DNA from: JACKHO01 sp041398745
GTDB lineage: Bacteria > Planctomycetota > Planctomycetia > Planctomycetales > Planctomycetaceae
NCBI GenBank assembly: GCA_041398745.1
Contig: JAWKUB010000002.1
Coordinates: forward strand, 496,001-560,000
Direction of reading: 5' to 3'
Length of the DNA: 64,000 bases
A program made the position numbers and the translations under genes. Under the pieces are notes generated by a model. It saw nothing but the letters and a program-made list of their open reading frames with translations. It did not search any database and had not been told where the DNA came from. This document shows positions 18,312 to 25,587 of this stretch, in pieces; within the stretch, counting starts at the first letter, position 1; each line of letters begins with the position of its first letter.

Positions 18312-19409
18312 ATGTCCCATCATTCCACTCGCCTTCGTTGCGGGTTCACACTCATCGAACTACTGGTGGTCATTGCCATCATCGCCGTACTCATTGCCCT
18401 GCTGCTCCCTGCAGTTCAACAGGCACGGGAAGCCGCTCGGCGTGCGCAGTGCAAGAATCATCTCAAACAGCTTGGTCTGGCTCTGCACAATTACGAGTCG
18501 ACCTATTCCTGCTTTCCCCCGGCGGGAACGCGTGATGTCGATTTCTCTGTACAGGCACGTCTCTTGCCCTACTTGGAACAGCAGAATCTTCAGAATCAGC
18601 TGGATTTCACGCTCCCCGCGTTTTCTGGCGGATTCGCTGGCAAGGTTCCGCATCCCCAGTTTGTTCAGGCTTTTGCTACACCTATTCCGCTTTTCCTCTG
18701 CCCATCAGACCCGGCACCTTCGATCACTGAAGTGAGCCTCTCGGGTGCGACTTATGCCTACGGCGGCCTGAACTACATGGTGAGCTATGGCAGCGGCAAA
18801 CAAACGAACACAGATTTTCATCAACGGACCGACGGGCCGTTCTTTCAGTATTCGAGCGTTCGTTTTCGTGACTTCACCGATGGAACATCAAACACTGTCG
18901 TCATGAGTGAGACCGTTCGGAGTCAGGGAAACGATACATCTTTTGCGCCCGGTACCACTCCGCCGTTCCCCTACCGTATGACTCTCAACGGGTCATCGGG
19001 TGTCAGTCCCTCTGTGACGGCAATTCAGGGCCTCGATGCAACGGGCGGCCCCTGGTCCAGCTATGTGAATGCGAACAACAAAATTTCAAATCCCGACCTA
19101 AATGTGGCGTGGACTTCCTTCGGCAACTGGCGTGGCGGCACGAGCCCAGCTCTTCGAGGCAGAGGAACGTCATGGGCATTTACCGGAGCCATCAATTCGA
19201 TGACCAACGGCTATAACACACCCAACAGCCGAGTCCCTGATATCGTTACCCACTGGACAGGCTATTTCGGTCCACGGTCATGGCACACAGGTGGCGCAAA
19301 TGTCCTCATGGGAGATGGTGCCGTTCGGTTTCTGAGCGACAGTATCGATGCCAACTTGCATCGTGGCTTGCACAGTACGAATGGCGGCGAAGTCATTGGT
19401 GAATTCTAG
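18312..19409 (+). CDS. DUF1559 family pseudopilin-like protein
   Basis: 365 residues. The type IV pilin/pseudopilin leader is clear: RCGFTLIELLVVIAIIAVLI with the processing Gly-Phe near residue 12, then LLPAVQQAREAARRAQCKNH, the DUF1559 signature. The C-terminus has a His then GANVLMGDGAVRF, the H-X9-DG motif that defines this planctomycete-expanded family. These proteins are thought to be surface or periplasmic pseudopilins, often in dozens of paralogues per genome; substrates and roles are largely unknown. It is followed by a DUF4198 gene after 56 nt. Confidence 0.95.
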   Translation: MSHHSTRLRCGFTLIELLVVIAIIAVLIALLLPAVQQAREAARRAQCKNHLKQLGLALHNYESTYSCFPPAGTRDVDFSVQARLLPYLEQQNLQNQLDFTLPAFSGGFAGKVPHPQFVQAFATPIPLFLCPSDPAPSITEVSLSGATYAYGGLNYMVSYGSGKQTNTDFHQRTDGPFFQYSSVRFRDFTDGTSNTVVMSETVRSQGNDTSFAPGTTPPFPYRMTLNGSSGVSPSVTAIQGLDATGGPWSSYVNANNKISNPDLNVAWTSFGNWRGGTSPALRGRGTSWAFTGAINSMTNGYNTPNSRVPDIVTHWTGYFGPRSWHTGGANVLMGDGAVRFLSDSIDANLHRGLHSTNGGEVIGEF

Positions 19410-19465
19410 ACGCTGTCTTCATGCAATGACTTCGATTTTCTGACTCAATACACAAAGGCTTTGAA

Positions 19466-20260
19466 ATGAAATCCTTACTTCTTCAACTCTTACTTTTCAG
19501 CATGGCAGGTACTGCTCTTGCCCATGACACCTGGGTGGAAACAAATACCAACCTGGTTCGTGTGGGCGATGCCGTGCACATTTCATTCAAGTTGGGAAAT
19601 CACGGTAATGATCACCGCGATTTCAAACTTGCTGGTAAGCCCAAACCGGAAACGTCGACCCTCAGTGTCATTGTGCCTGATGGATCGGAGTACGATTTGA
19701 TTTCCACCCTGATTGATGAGGGATACACACCTGGCGAGGGATTCTTCTCCACACGGTTCAAGACAAGTGAACCGGGCCTGTATATGCTCGCACACCGCTC
19801 AGATGCAGTTGTCAGTTACGCTCCAAAACGTTCTGTGAAGAGTGCGAAAACATTCTTCGTTGCCAGCAAAAGCCTCGATACTATTTCTCAGGAGAATCCC
19901 GGCTTTGACCGCGTGCTGAATCACGAACTCGAACTCATTCCCCGTTCAAATCCTGTCACCCCCATGGGGCCGGGGCAAACTCTGGACCTCGAGTTGAGAT
20001 TCAAGGGGAAGCCTCTCTCCGATGCGCGAGTCTCATTCGTCCCGCGTGGTGTTACTTTGAAACCTGAGTTCGATCCCGAGTACGAGCAACGGACCGACAG
20101 CGATGGCCGCGTTCAGTTCGAGCCAAAAGGTGGAAACGTCTACCTCATTGTCGCTCATCATGAGCAACCCGACGAAGCGGGTGAGGGATTCACTTCCACA
20201 AAATACAGCGCAACGATCACACTTTTTGTTCCGGAAATCTGCCCGTGTTGCGGCGAATAG
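19466..20260 (+). CDS. Exported DUF4198 protein
   Basis: 264 residues. A signal peptide (MKSLLLQLLLFSMAGTALA) is cut before HDTWVETN, giving the mature N-terminal His typical of DUF4198. The body is beta-rich, with GRVQFEPKGGNVYLIVAHHE near the end and a terminal CPCCGE. DUF4198 includes NikK-like components found with nickel/cobalt uptake systems, so metal handling is plausible, especially beside the Cys-rich gene upstream, but no permease is present here. AAAGG before the ATG is the ribosome site. A family B hairpin starts 22 nt after the stop. Confidence 0.85.
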   Translation: MKSLLLQLLLFSMAGTALAHDTWVETNTNLVRVGDAVHISFKLGNHGNDHRDFKLAGKPKPETSTLSVIVPDGSEYDLISTLIDEGYTPGEGFFSTRFKTSEPGLYMLAHRSDAVVSYAPKRSVKSAKTFFVASKSLDTISQENPGFDRVLNHELELIPRSNPVTPMGPGQTLDLELRFKGKPLSDARVSFVPRGVTLKPEFDPEYEQRTDSDGRVQFEPKGGNVYLIVAHHEQPDEAGEGFTSTKYSATITLFVPEICPCCGE

Positions 20261-20282
20261 CCAAGTGACATCGGTCATCGCA

Positions 20283-20351
20283 ACTCGCTGGCGCTTCGTG
20301 CCGGTGTGAGCAGAGACTGCAAACCATACAAGCACGCAGCGCCAGCGAGTG
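20283..20351. repeat. Family B inverted repeat, copy 1
   Basis: Arms ACTCGCTGGCGCTTCGTGC and GCACGCAGCGCCAGCGAGT pair over 19 positions with one mismatch around a loop of about 31 nt. It lies just downstream of the DUF4198 stop. The same arms recur at 47535-47610. The likely role is a 3'-end hairpin; there is no T-run, so a classical terminator is not implied. Confidence 0.85.
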
Positions 20352-20436
20352 AATTCTGGGCGGCACAACCACAATTGTGCTGCCCAGTTCCATTTCATCA
20401 ATGACTTCGCTCATTCCCGGGCCACAAACGAAACCT

Positions 20437-20506
20437 GGTGGCACAGACATTCCTGTCTGTGTTTTCCCTGAAGATACTTCACTTCACAGGCTGAAAGCTT
20501 TTGACG
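20437..20506 (+). repeat. Family A palindromic repeat, copy 3 (extended form)
   Basis: Perfect core unit at 20437-20461, followed at about 20484-20506 by TCACAGGCTGAAAGCTTTTG, a block also seen after copy 1. The 20261-20512 gap between the DUF4198 gene and the small minus-strand gene consists mostly of this element and the family B hairpin; I see nothing else in it. Confidence 0.85.
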
Positions 20507-20512
20507 TAACGT

Positions 20513-20734
20513 CTAGGTCAGCCCAAAAGTTTTTCCATCCAGCACCGAATTCCCGAACGCATCGTCCTGAATCTTCTGAAGCAAAAACTTCAGATCTTCG
20601 ATGGTTTCTGCCTCGGCGACAAATGGTGTCTCGCCACAGGAAGTCGGCGCATCAGTGTTTTCTTCACAATACACATGATGCACGGCGACGCCACGCGCGG
20701 TACGAATCAACCGAAAGGACCATGTCATTTCCAT
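20513..20734 (-). CDS. Small hypothetical protein, about 73 aa
   Basis: From the ATG at 20734 the protein begins MEMTWSFRLIRTARGVAVHH and continues with VYCEENTDAPTSCGETPFVA and ETIEDLKFLLQKIQDD. This pattern (Trp-x-x-Arg-x-x-Arg strand, His-x-Val-Tyr-strand, T-S-x-x-E-x-P, then a helix with repeated Leu) resembles a family of short bacterial proteins of unknown function that I recognise only by pattern. A GAG 3 nt before the ATG is a weak ribosome site. It lies 63 nt downstream of the Uma2 gene on the same strand. Confidence 0.55.
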   Translation of the reverse strand: MEMTWSFRLIRTARGVAVHHVYCEENTDAPTSCGETPFVAEAETIEDLKFLLQKIQDDAFGNSVLDGKTFGLT

Positions 20735-20797
20735 GTGCTCATGTTGTGGCTCAGTCAAATACCTGATTCCTAAATCCTGACTCCTCTATCCTGCCAA

Positions 20798-21373
20798 CTA
20801 CATCGCCCATTTCGGTTCCACGAACAGCTGATACACCGGCACAGCGAACTCGGGCAGGATGGCGGGATCGGTGAGTGTTTCGAATTCTGTATAGCGGCGC
20901 GGTGGTTCGAGGTACTGGTTCACAATGACTACCTGTTGGATCGGGTCGATATGCCACACGCGTTCCACACCCATTTCCAGATAGGCACTGGTTTTGTCCT
21001 GTATTCCCAGTCGGCGGTCTTGTGAGGAGAGGAGTTCGACGACCAGTTTGGGCGTGGTTTCCGTGGCCTCGTTATCGAGTTCGGCGAAGCGAAGACCACC
21101 GACAAAGTAGCTGACCGCCGGGAAGATCATCGTGTCGGGACGGCGTTCCACAATGAGGCCGAGGTCGAAGCACGGATAGCCCTCATCTGAATGACCTGCG
21201 TGCAGATACTCCGAGAACAGCTTCGATAAATTCAGTACTGCGGTGCCGTGTTCCAAATCCGGCGGTTGCAGTGAGACCGCGACTCCGCGAATCAGTTCGG
21301 ACCATTGTCCCGCGTCGGGCAAATCGGCGCGTTTTTGCAGGAACTGTTCGGCAGTAAGACTGGCTTGAATCAT
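20798..21373 (-). CDS. Uma2 family (DUF820) PD-(D/E)XK nuclease-like protein
   Basis: 191 residues. The Uma2 layout is visible: an N-terminal helix MIQASLTAEQFLQKRADLPD, ELIRGVAVSL, LGLIVERRPDTMIFPAVSYF (containing the Asp region), then PKLVVELLSSQDR with the conserved Glu, then QDKTSAYLEMGVERVWHIDP. The fold is that of a restriction-endonuclease-like nuclease. Uma2 genes are numerous in planctomycetes and cyanobacteria, and their biological role is not established. There is no adjacent toxin-antitoxin partner apart from the small gene downstream. Confidence 0.9.
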   Translation of the reverse strand: MIQASLTAEQFLQKRADLPDAGQWSELIRGVAVSLQPPDLEHGTAVLNLSKLFSEYLHAGHSDEGYPCFDLGLIVERRPDTMIFPAVSYFVGGLRFAELDNEATETTPKLVVELLSSQDRRLGIQDKTSAYLEMGVERVWHIDPIQQVVIVNQYLEPPRRYTEFETLTDPAILPEFAVPVYQLFVEPKWAM

Positions 21374-21477
21374 CGGTCAAGGAATCGGAATTTGTCGGAG
21401 CACTTCGGCGACGTTGTTGAAGTTGACTGAAACAGTCATCAGAATCCCGATTTCACCGCCGAAGTGCCAGTGCGCCC

Positions 21478-22428
21478 ATGAATTTTTCTGTCGGAGTTGC
21501 CGCTGCCGCCCTCTGGCTGCTCGCATCCAGTTGCGGGCTCTGGATTTACTGGATTGTTGACTGGTTTCGGGAAAAGCGGTTGCCGTTTCCAAAGTGGCAG
21601 CCGAAATCGACGGCACTGCCCTCCATTCCGCTCGCCCTGGCACTTATGTACCTCGGCCTGTCTCTTGCCGCACAGTTTTCGCAGTCTGATACACCAAAAG
21701 AACCGCGGCAACCGAATCTCGACCAAGCCATTCTGGCCGATGCGATAGTATTCATCGTCCTGTTCGTCGCATCGGTCATTGAGCCTGCTGAGTCGAGCGA
21801 CCTCGCTGACCGGGGATTCCGCAGGGAGAATCTGGCGGAACAGTTCAACACCGGCAGCCTGGGATTCATCGCTGCACTGGCACCGATAGCACTATTTCGC
21901 ATTTTGACTATCCCGTGGCAGAGTAGGGAAACAGTGCATCCTTTGCTGCAATACATCGAGGAGCACGGATCATTTAGCGTTGTCACACGTGCGATCATCA
22001 TTGCGTGTGTGCTGGCCCCGCTGACGGAAGAACTCATTTTTCGGGTGACGCTGCAGGGATGGCTCAGCCGTTTTGCGCCGCCGCAAGTGGCCATTCCCGT
22101 CGTCGCCGTCTTGTTTGCCGCCATCCACGGATTCCCCGACGCCGTGGCACTGTTCCCATTGGCACTGCTGTTAGGATATATCTACCACCGCACACGCAGT
22201 TACGTGGCGGTGGTGACGGTCCATGCCCTGTTCAATGGACTTAATGTCCTGATGCTGCTGGCTGGTCTCCAGCTTGAGGATTCTCTGCCGCCCCCGCCGC
22301 AGCATGATCCCCCCCCGCAGGTTTCGGAGGACCGTGACTCGCAAATCCCTGCACCAGTACCACTCCCACAACAATTGCCAGAGTCCCCACCAACTGCAGG
22401 GGATGAGCATGGCCCAACTCACCCTTGA
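21478..22428 (+). CDS. CPBP family intramembrane glutamic endopeptidase
   Basis: 316 residues with several transmembrane helices. The Abi/CPBP motif 1 is LTEELIFRVTLQGWL with E184/E185 and R189; motif 2 FAAIHGFPDAVALFP provides the His; motif 3 is VTVHALFNGLNVL. The C-terminal 55 residues are Pro-rich and low-complexity (LPPPPQHDPPPQ), encoded across an 8-base C run (22309-22316). This tail overlaps the end of the convergent EamA-like gene by 188 nt. Members are membrane proteases related to Rce1; the substrate is unknown. Confidence 0.88.
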   Translation: MNFSVGVAAAALWLLASSCGLWIYWIVDWFREKRLPFPKWQPKSTALPSIPLALALMYLGLSLAAQFSQSDTPKEPRQPNLDQAILADAIVFIVLFVASVIEPAESSDLADRGFRRENLAEQFNTGSLGFIAALAPIALFRILTIPWQSRETVHPLLQYIEEHGSFSVVTRAIIIACVLAPLTEELIFRVTLQGWLSRFAPPQVAIPVVAVLFAAIHGFPDAVALFPLALLLGYIYHRTRSYVAVVTVHALFNGLNVLMLLAGLQLEDSLPPPPQHDPPPQVSEDRDSQIPAPVPLPQQLPESPPTAGDEHGPTHP

Positions 22429-22804
22429 GGATGAGGGGGAAGAACACGGCGATAATTGTGGCACCGCCAAACACAATGGGCATAACGAGCGAAGCGACTG
22501 TTGGCCCGCCCCCTTTGAAAATGGCCATGGTCAGCGTGAGTGCGCCAGCCGCACCGAGCGCCCCCGCGATGAAGCCCCACTTCAAGGTGACGGGTTGAAA
22601 CTGGAACGATCCCCCAATGACCTGGTTACCAATCAGACCGCCCAATACGCCAATAATGAGGTAGGCCACGCCAATTAACACGAAAGGTTTGAACACGGTT
22701 TCGCCCGGGCCTTTGACCCGTGACGTCTGCAGAGCAGGGCCATACAAGCCCCAGAACACGGCAGTCAGCAGGGCGAAAACAACAGCGTACATTCTCGGAG
22801 TCAT
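22241..22804 (-). CDS. EamA/DMT-like membrane protein (half-size)
   Basis: 187 residues from the ATG at 22804 (MTPRMYAVVFALLTAVFWGL). About five transmembrane helices are visible, with WGFIAGALGAAGALTLTMAI and VGTLAIVVGVVLVQGF typical of drug/metabolite-transporter (EamA) halves, and a polar Gly/Ala/His tail (AAAGAAENPQAGDQPAASGH). Classical members have ten helices in two repeats; this one resembles a single repeat and may dimerise. The last about 60 codons lie antisense to the CPBP gene tail. Substrate unknown. Confidence 0.78.
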   Translation of the reverse strand: MTPRMYAVVFALLTAVFWGLYGPALQTSRVKGPGETVFKPFVLIGVAYLIIGVLGGLIGNQVIGGSFQFQPVTLKWGFIAGALGAAGALTLTMAIFKGGGPTVASLVMPIVFGGATIIAVFFPLILKGELGHAHPLQLVGTLAIVVGVVLVQGFASHGPPKPAGGDHAAAGAAENPQAGDQPAASGH

Positions 22805-22868
22805 GGTCCGGATTCTCACTTCGGAAGGAAACTGGAGGGAAGCGACCGAGTTGTCATTGGCATGGAAT

Positions 22869-22893
22869 GGTGGCACAGACATTCCTGTCGATG
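22869..22893 (+). repeat. Family A palindromic repeat, copy 4 (degenerate)
   Basis: GGTGGCACAGACATTCCTGT followed by CGATG. The left arm is intact, but the right arm (TGTCGATG instead of TGTCTGTG) has lost two central pairs. It sits in the divergent gap between the EamA-like and DUF1080 genes, not behind a stop codon. Confidence 0.75.
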
Positions 22894-23112
22894 TTCTTCC
22901 AGCGTGACCGCTCTTATTCGCTACTTAGTCGCACATCGTACGAACGTGCGGGCCAATCGAAAAGTGTCCGGCTTCCAAGTTACATCTGTAACTGTCTGCA
23001 TTCCCCACTGCTTACTTGCACTTTCTCCCGCGAAGCCCGACACTCAATAGCATCCATTGATGGGACCATCCCGCCTGAATATTCCCTCCTGTTCTGAAGA
23101 CAAGGATCCTCG

Positions 23113-24432
23113 ATGTTGCTTATGCGTCCGTTTCGTTCTCTGGCCCTGCTGCTGGGGCTGTCATTGGTTGGTTTGACCTCCGCTTCAGCTGCGGAACCGC
23201 CCGAAGGATTCCGTGCCCTCTTCAACGGCAAAGACCTGACCGGCTGGCATGGAATGCCGCACTTTGATCCCCGTAAACTGGCGGCGATGTCCGAAGAAGA
23301 CCGCGCTGCCCAATTGGCAACCTGGCAAAAAGACACCGAAGCCCACTGGACCATTCAGGGCGACGCAGTCGTCAATGATGGTCATGGACCGTATCTGACG
23401 ACAGACGAAAGCTTTACCGACTACGAACTTCTCATTGAATACAAAACTGTTCCGCTCGCGGACAGCGGCATTTACCTGAAGAACACTCCACAGGTTCAAA
23501 TTTGGGATTCGACCGAAGAGAAGAAGTTCAATTTGGGAGCCAACCTCGGTTCTGGCGGACTCTGGAATAACAGTGCCGGTGCTCCAGGTAAAGACCCTGC
23601 CGTACTCGCCGACAAACCTTTTGGTGAGTGGAATGCGTTCCGTGTTCGCCAAATCGGCTCCCGCACCAGCGTCTGGTTGAACGACAAACTGGTTGTTGAT
23701 CATGCCATTATGGAGAACTACTGGAACCGCGAAGTTCCCTTGTTCCCCAATGGTCAAATCCAGTTGCAGACCCACGGCGGCGAAATCCAGTGGCGGAACA
23801 TTTTCATCCGTGAAATTGCTCCCGAGGAAGCCAACAATATTCTCCGCGAAAAGTCCGGCGAAGGATTCACTTCACTTTCTGGATCGGGCGACAGCCTCGA
23901 TGGTTGGGCCGGTGCGGTCGAAAACTATGAAATCGTTGATGGCTCGATTGGCTGTAAGAAGGGTCACGGCGGTGTGTTGTTCACGAAGGAAAACTATGGC
24001 GACTTCCAGGCCCGACTGGAAATCAAGCTTCCTGCCGGCGGCAACAACGGCCTCGCCATTCGCTATCCCGGCCAGGGTGATCCTGCCTACGCAGGCATGT
24101 GCGAACTGCAGGTGCTCGACACGGAAGACGCTCGCTACGCCAAAATCGATCCTCGTCAGGCTCACGGATCTGCCTACGGCATGATCGCAGCTCATCGCGG
24201 CTATCTCCGTCAGCCGGGTGAGTGGAACTTCCAGGTTGTCACCGTGAAGGGTTCCACTGTTCATGTGGAACTGAACGGAACCGTCATCCTGAGTGGTGAT
24301 TTGGCCACCGTCACCGAGTACATGGCCAACCATCCTCACCCAGGCAAAGACCTGAAAGAAGGACACTTCGGTTTTGCCGGACACGGTGACGCCGTGCAGT
24401 TCCGCAACGTCGAAATCAAGCGGCTCGACTAG
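23113..24432 (+). CDS. Exported two-domain DUF1080 (3-keto-disaccharide hydrolase-like) protein
   Basis: 439 residues. A signal peptide (MRPFRSLALLLGLSLVGLTS, cut near ASA-AEPP) precedes two concanavalin-like DUF1080 domains. The first, about 30-230, starts FRALFNGKDLTGWHGMPHFD and contains ADSGIYLKNTPQVQIWD and GEIQWRNIFIREI; the second, about 255-438, contains GWAGAVENYEIVDGSI, NNGLAIRYPGQGDPAYAGMC and FRNVEIKRLD. Some DUF1080 proteins are 3-keto-glycoside hydrolases or lyases. AAGGA before the ATG is a good ribosome site. A family A repeat and then a strong hairpin follow the stop. Confidence 0.92.
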   Translation: MLLMRPFRSLALLLGLSLVGLTSASAAEPPEGFRALFNGKDLTGWHGMPHFDPRKLAAMSEEDRAAQLATWQKDTEAHWTIQGDAVVNDGHGPYLTTDESFTDYELLIEYKTVPLADSGIYLKNTPQVQIWDSTEEKKFNLGANLGSGGLWNNSAGAPGKDPAVLADKPFGEWNAFRVRQIGSRTSVWLNDKLVVDHAIMENYWNREVPLFPNGQIQLQTHGGEIQWRNIFIREIAPEEANNILREKSGEGFTSLSGSGDSLDGWAGAVENYEIVDGSIGCKKGHGGVLFTKENYGDFQARLEIKLPAGGNNGLAIRYPGQGDPAYAGMCELQVLDTEDARYAKIDPRQAHGSAYGMIAAHRGYLRQPGEWNFQVVTVKGSTVHVELNGTVILSGDLATVTEYMANHPHPGKDLKEGHFGFAGHGDAVQFRNVEIKRLD

Positions 24433-24455
24433 AGTTCGTCAACCGCTAATTGCCA

Positions 24456-24480
24456 GGTGGCACAGACATTCCTGTCTGTG
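24456..24480 (+). repeat. Family A palindromic repeat, copy 5
   Basis: Perfect core unit starting 23 nt after the DUF1080 stop. The preceding 20 nt (GTCAACCGCTAATTGCCA) resemble those before copy 7 at 50426 (GTCAACCGATAAATGTCA), so the repeat extends leftward in these two copies. Confidence 0.9.
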
Positions 24481-24504
24481 AATCACCATCATGTAAGCAT
24501 GCGA

Positions 24505-24550
24505 CAGAGGTTGGGGTGCGATTCGCACCCCAACCTCTGCTTTGTTTTCA
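24505..24550 (+). terminator. Strong rho-independent terminator after the DUF1080 gene
   Basis: A perfect 16-bp stem (CAGAGGTTGGGGTGCG at 24505-24520, its complement at 24524-24539) with a 3-nt ATT loop, followed by CTTTGTTTTC. It lies 72 nt after the stop, separating the gene from ftr. Confidence 0.88.
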
Positions 24551-24656
24551 GTGACATGTTTTCATCCCCAATTTCGAAACGGAATTGATTACGCTACATT
24601 TCGCGAACATTGTGCAATGATGTTTCCTACTGCAGTTTGAGTAAACCGGTCTCCTC

Positions 24657-25559
24657 ATGAGCCTTGAATTACACGGCGTCCCCATTGTCGATACCTTCGC
24701 AGAAGCATTCGGAATTACCGGGACGCGTCTCATTATTACCGCTGATTCTCCACGCTGGGCAGAAACGGCGGCGCAAGTGTTGTGCGGGTACGCCACCAGC
24801 GTCATTGCCTGTGATATGGAAGCGGGAATCGAGCGCGCCATACCGGCATCGGAGTCACCCGACGGACGTCCCGGCGTTTCCGTCTTGGCGTTCGCATTCA
24901 GTCGAGACGCACTGGCCCAGGCACTTCAGAGCCGCGTCGGGCAGTGCGTGCTGACGGCACCGACGACTGCCTGCTTCAACGGTATTGCTGACGCTGCTCG
25001 CGACAAAATGATTTCTGTCGGCGGCGGGATTCGATTCTTTGGTGACGGATACCAGTTCGCCAAGAAGATCGACGCACAACGGTTCTGGCGCATCCCCGTC
25101 ATGGATGGCGAATTCCTGTGCGAAGAAAAATTCGGGACGGTCAAAGGTGTCGCCGGTGGCAACCTGCTGATTTGCGGAACTTCGACGGCCACGGCTCTTC
25201 AGGCCGCCGAGTCGGCGGTTGACGCCATGCGAACGGTTCCCAACGTCATTATGCCATTCCCAGGCGGGATTGTTCGCTCGGGGAGTAAAGTGGGAAGCCA
25301 GTACAAGAAGCTGAAGGCCAGCACGAACGATGCCTACTGTCCCACGTTACGCGGAATTGTCGAATCCGCCCTGCCTGAAGGCTGCGGTGCTGTGTACGAA
25401 ATTGTCATCGACGGACTCGACGCTGAATCAGTTCAGGCAGCGATGCGGGCGGGTCTGCATGCTGCCGTGACACAGCCTGACATTCTGCAAATTACTGCAG
25501 GCAATTACGGTGGAAAACTCGGCAAGCATCATTTTTATTTGAAAGATTTGCTGTCGTAA
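24657..25559 (+). CDS. ftr: Formylmethanofuran--tetrahydromethanopterin N-formyltransferase
   Basis: 300 residues, the normal length of Ftr/FhcD. The start LHGVPIVDTFAEAFGITGTR, then ITADSPRWAETAAQVLCGYA and GVSVLAFAFSRDALAQAL, is characteristic, as is FPGGIVRSGSKVGSQYKKLK in the C-terminal domain. The enzyme transfers the formyl group between tetrahydromethanopterin and methanofuran-type carriers; in methylotrophs and planctomycetes it works in formaldehyde oxidation to formate with the FhcABCD complex. The other Fhc subunits are not adjacent; Fae and an MtdB-like dehydrogenase occur 19 kb away. Confidence 0.93.
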   Translation: MSLELHGVPIVDTFAEAFGITGTRLIITADSPRWAETAAQVLCGYATSVIACDMEAGIERAIPASESPDGRPGVSVLAFAFSRDALAQALQSRVGQCVLTAPTTACFNGIADAARDKMISVGGGIRFFGDGYQFAKKIDAQRFWRIPVMDGEFLCEEKFGTVKGVAGGNLLICGTSTATALQAAESAVDAMRTVPNVIMPFPGGIVRSGSKVGSQYKKLKASTNDAYCPTLRGIVESALPEGCGAVYEIVIDGLDAESVQAAMRAGLHAAVTQPDILQITAGNYGGKLGKHHFYLKDLLS

Positions 25560-25587
25560 CACAGCGGTCCCGCTCTGAATCGAGAAA

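Noticed and set aside
20798..21373. Uma2 plus small downstream gene as a toxin-antitoxin or defence system.
   Set aside because: Uma2 proteins are common stand-alone genes in planctomycetes, the 73-aa protein does not resemble an antitoxin, and no other defence gene is near.
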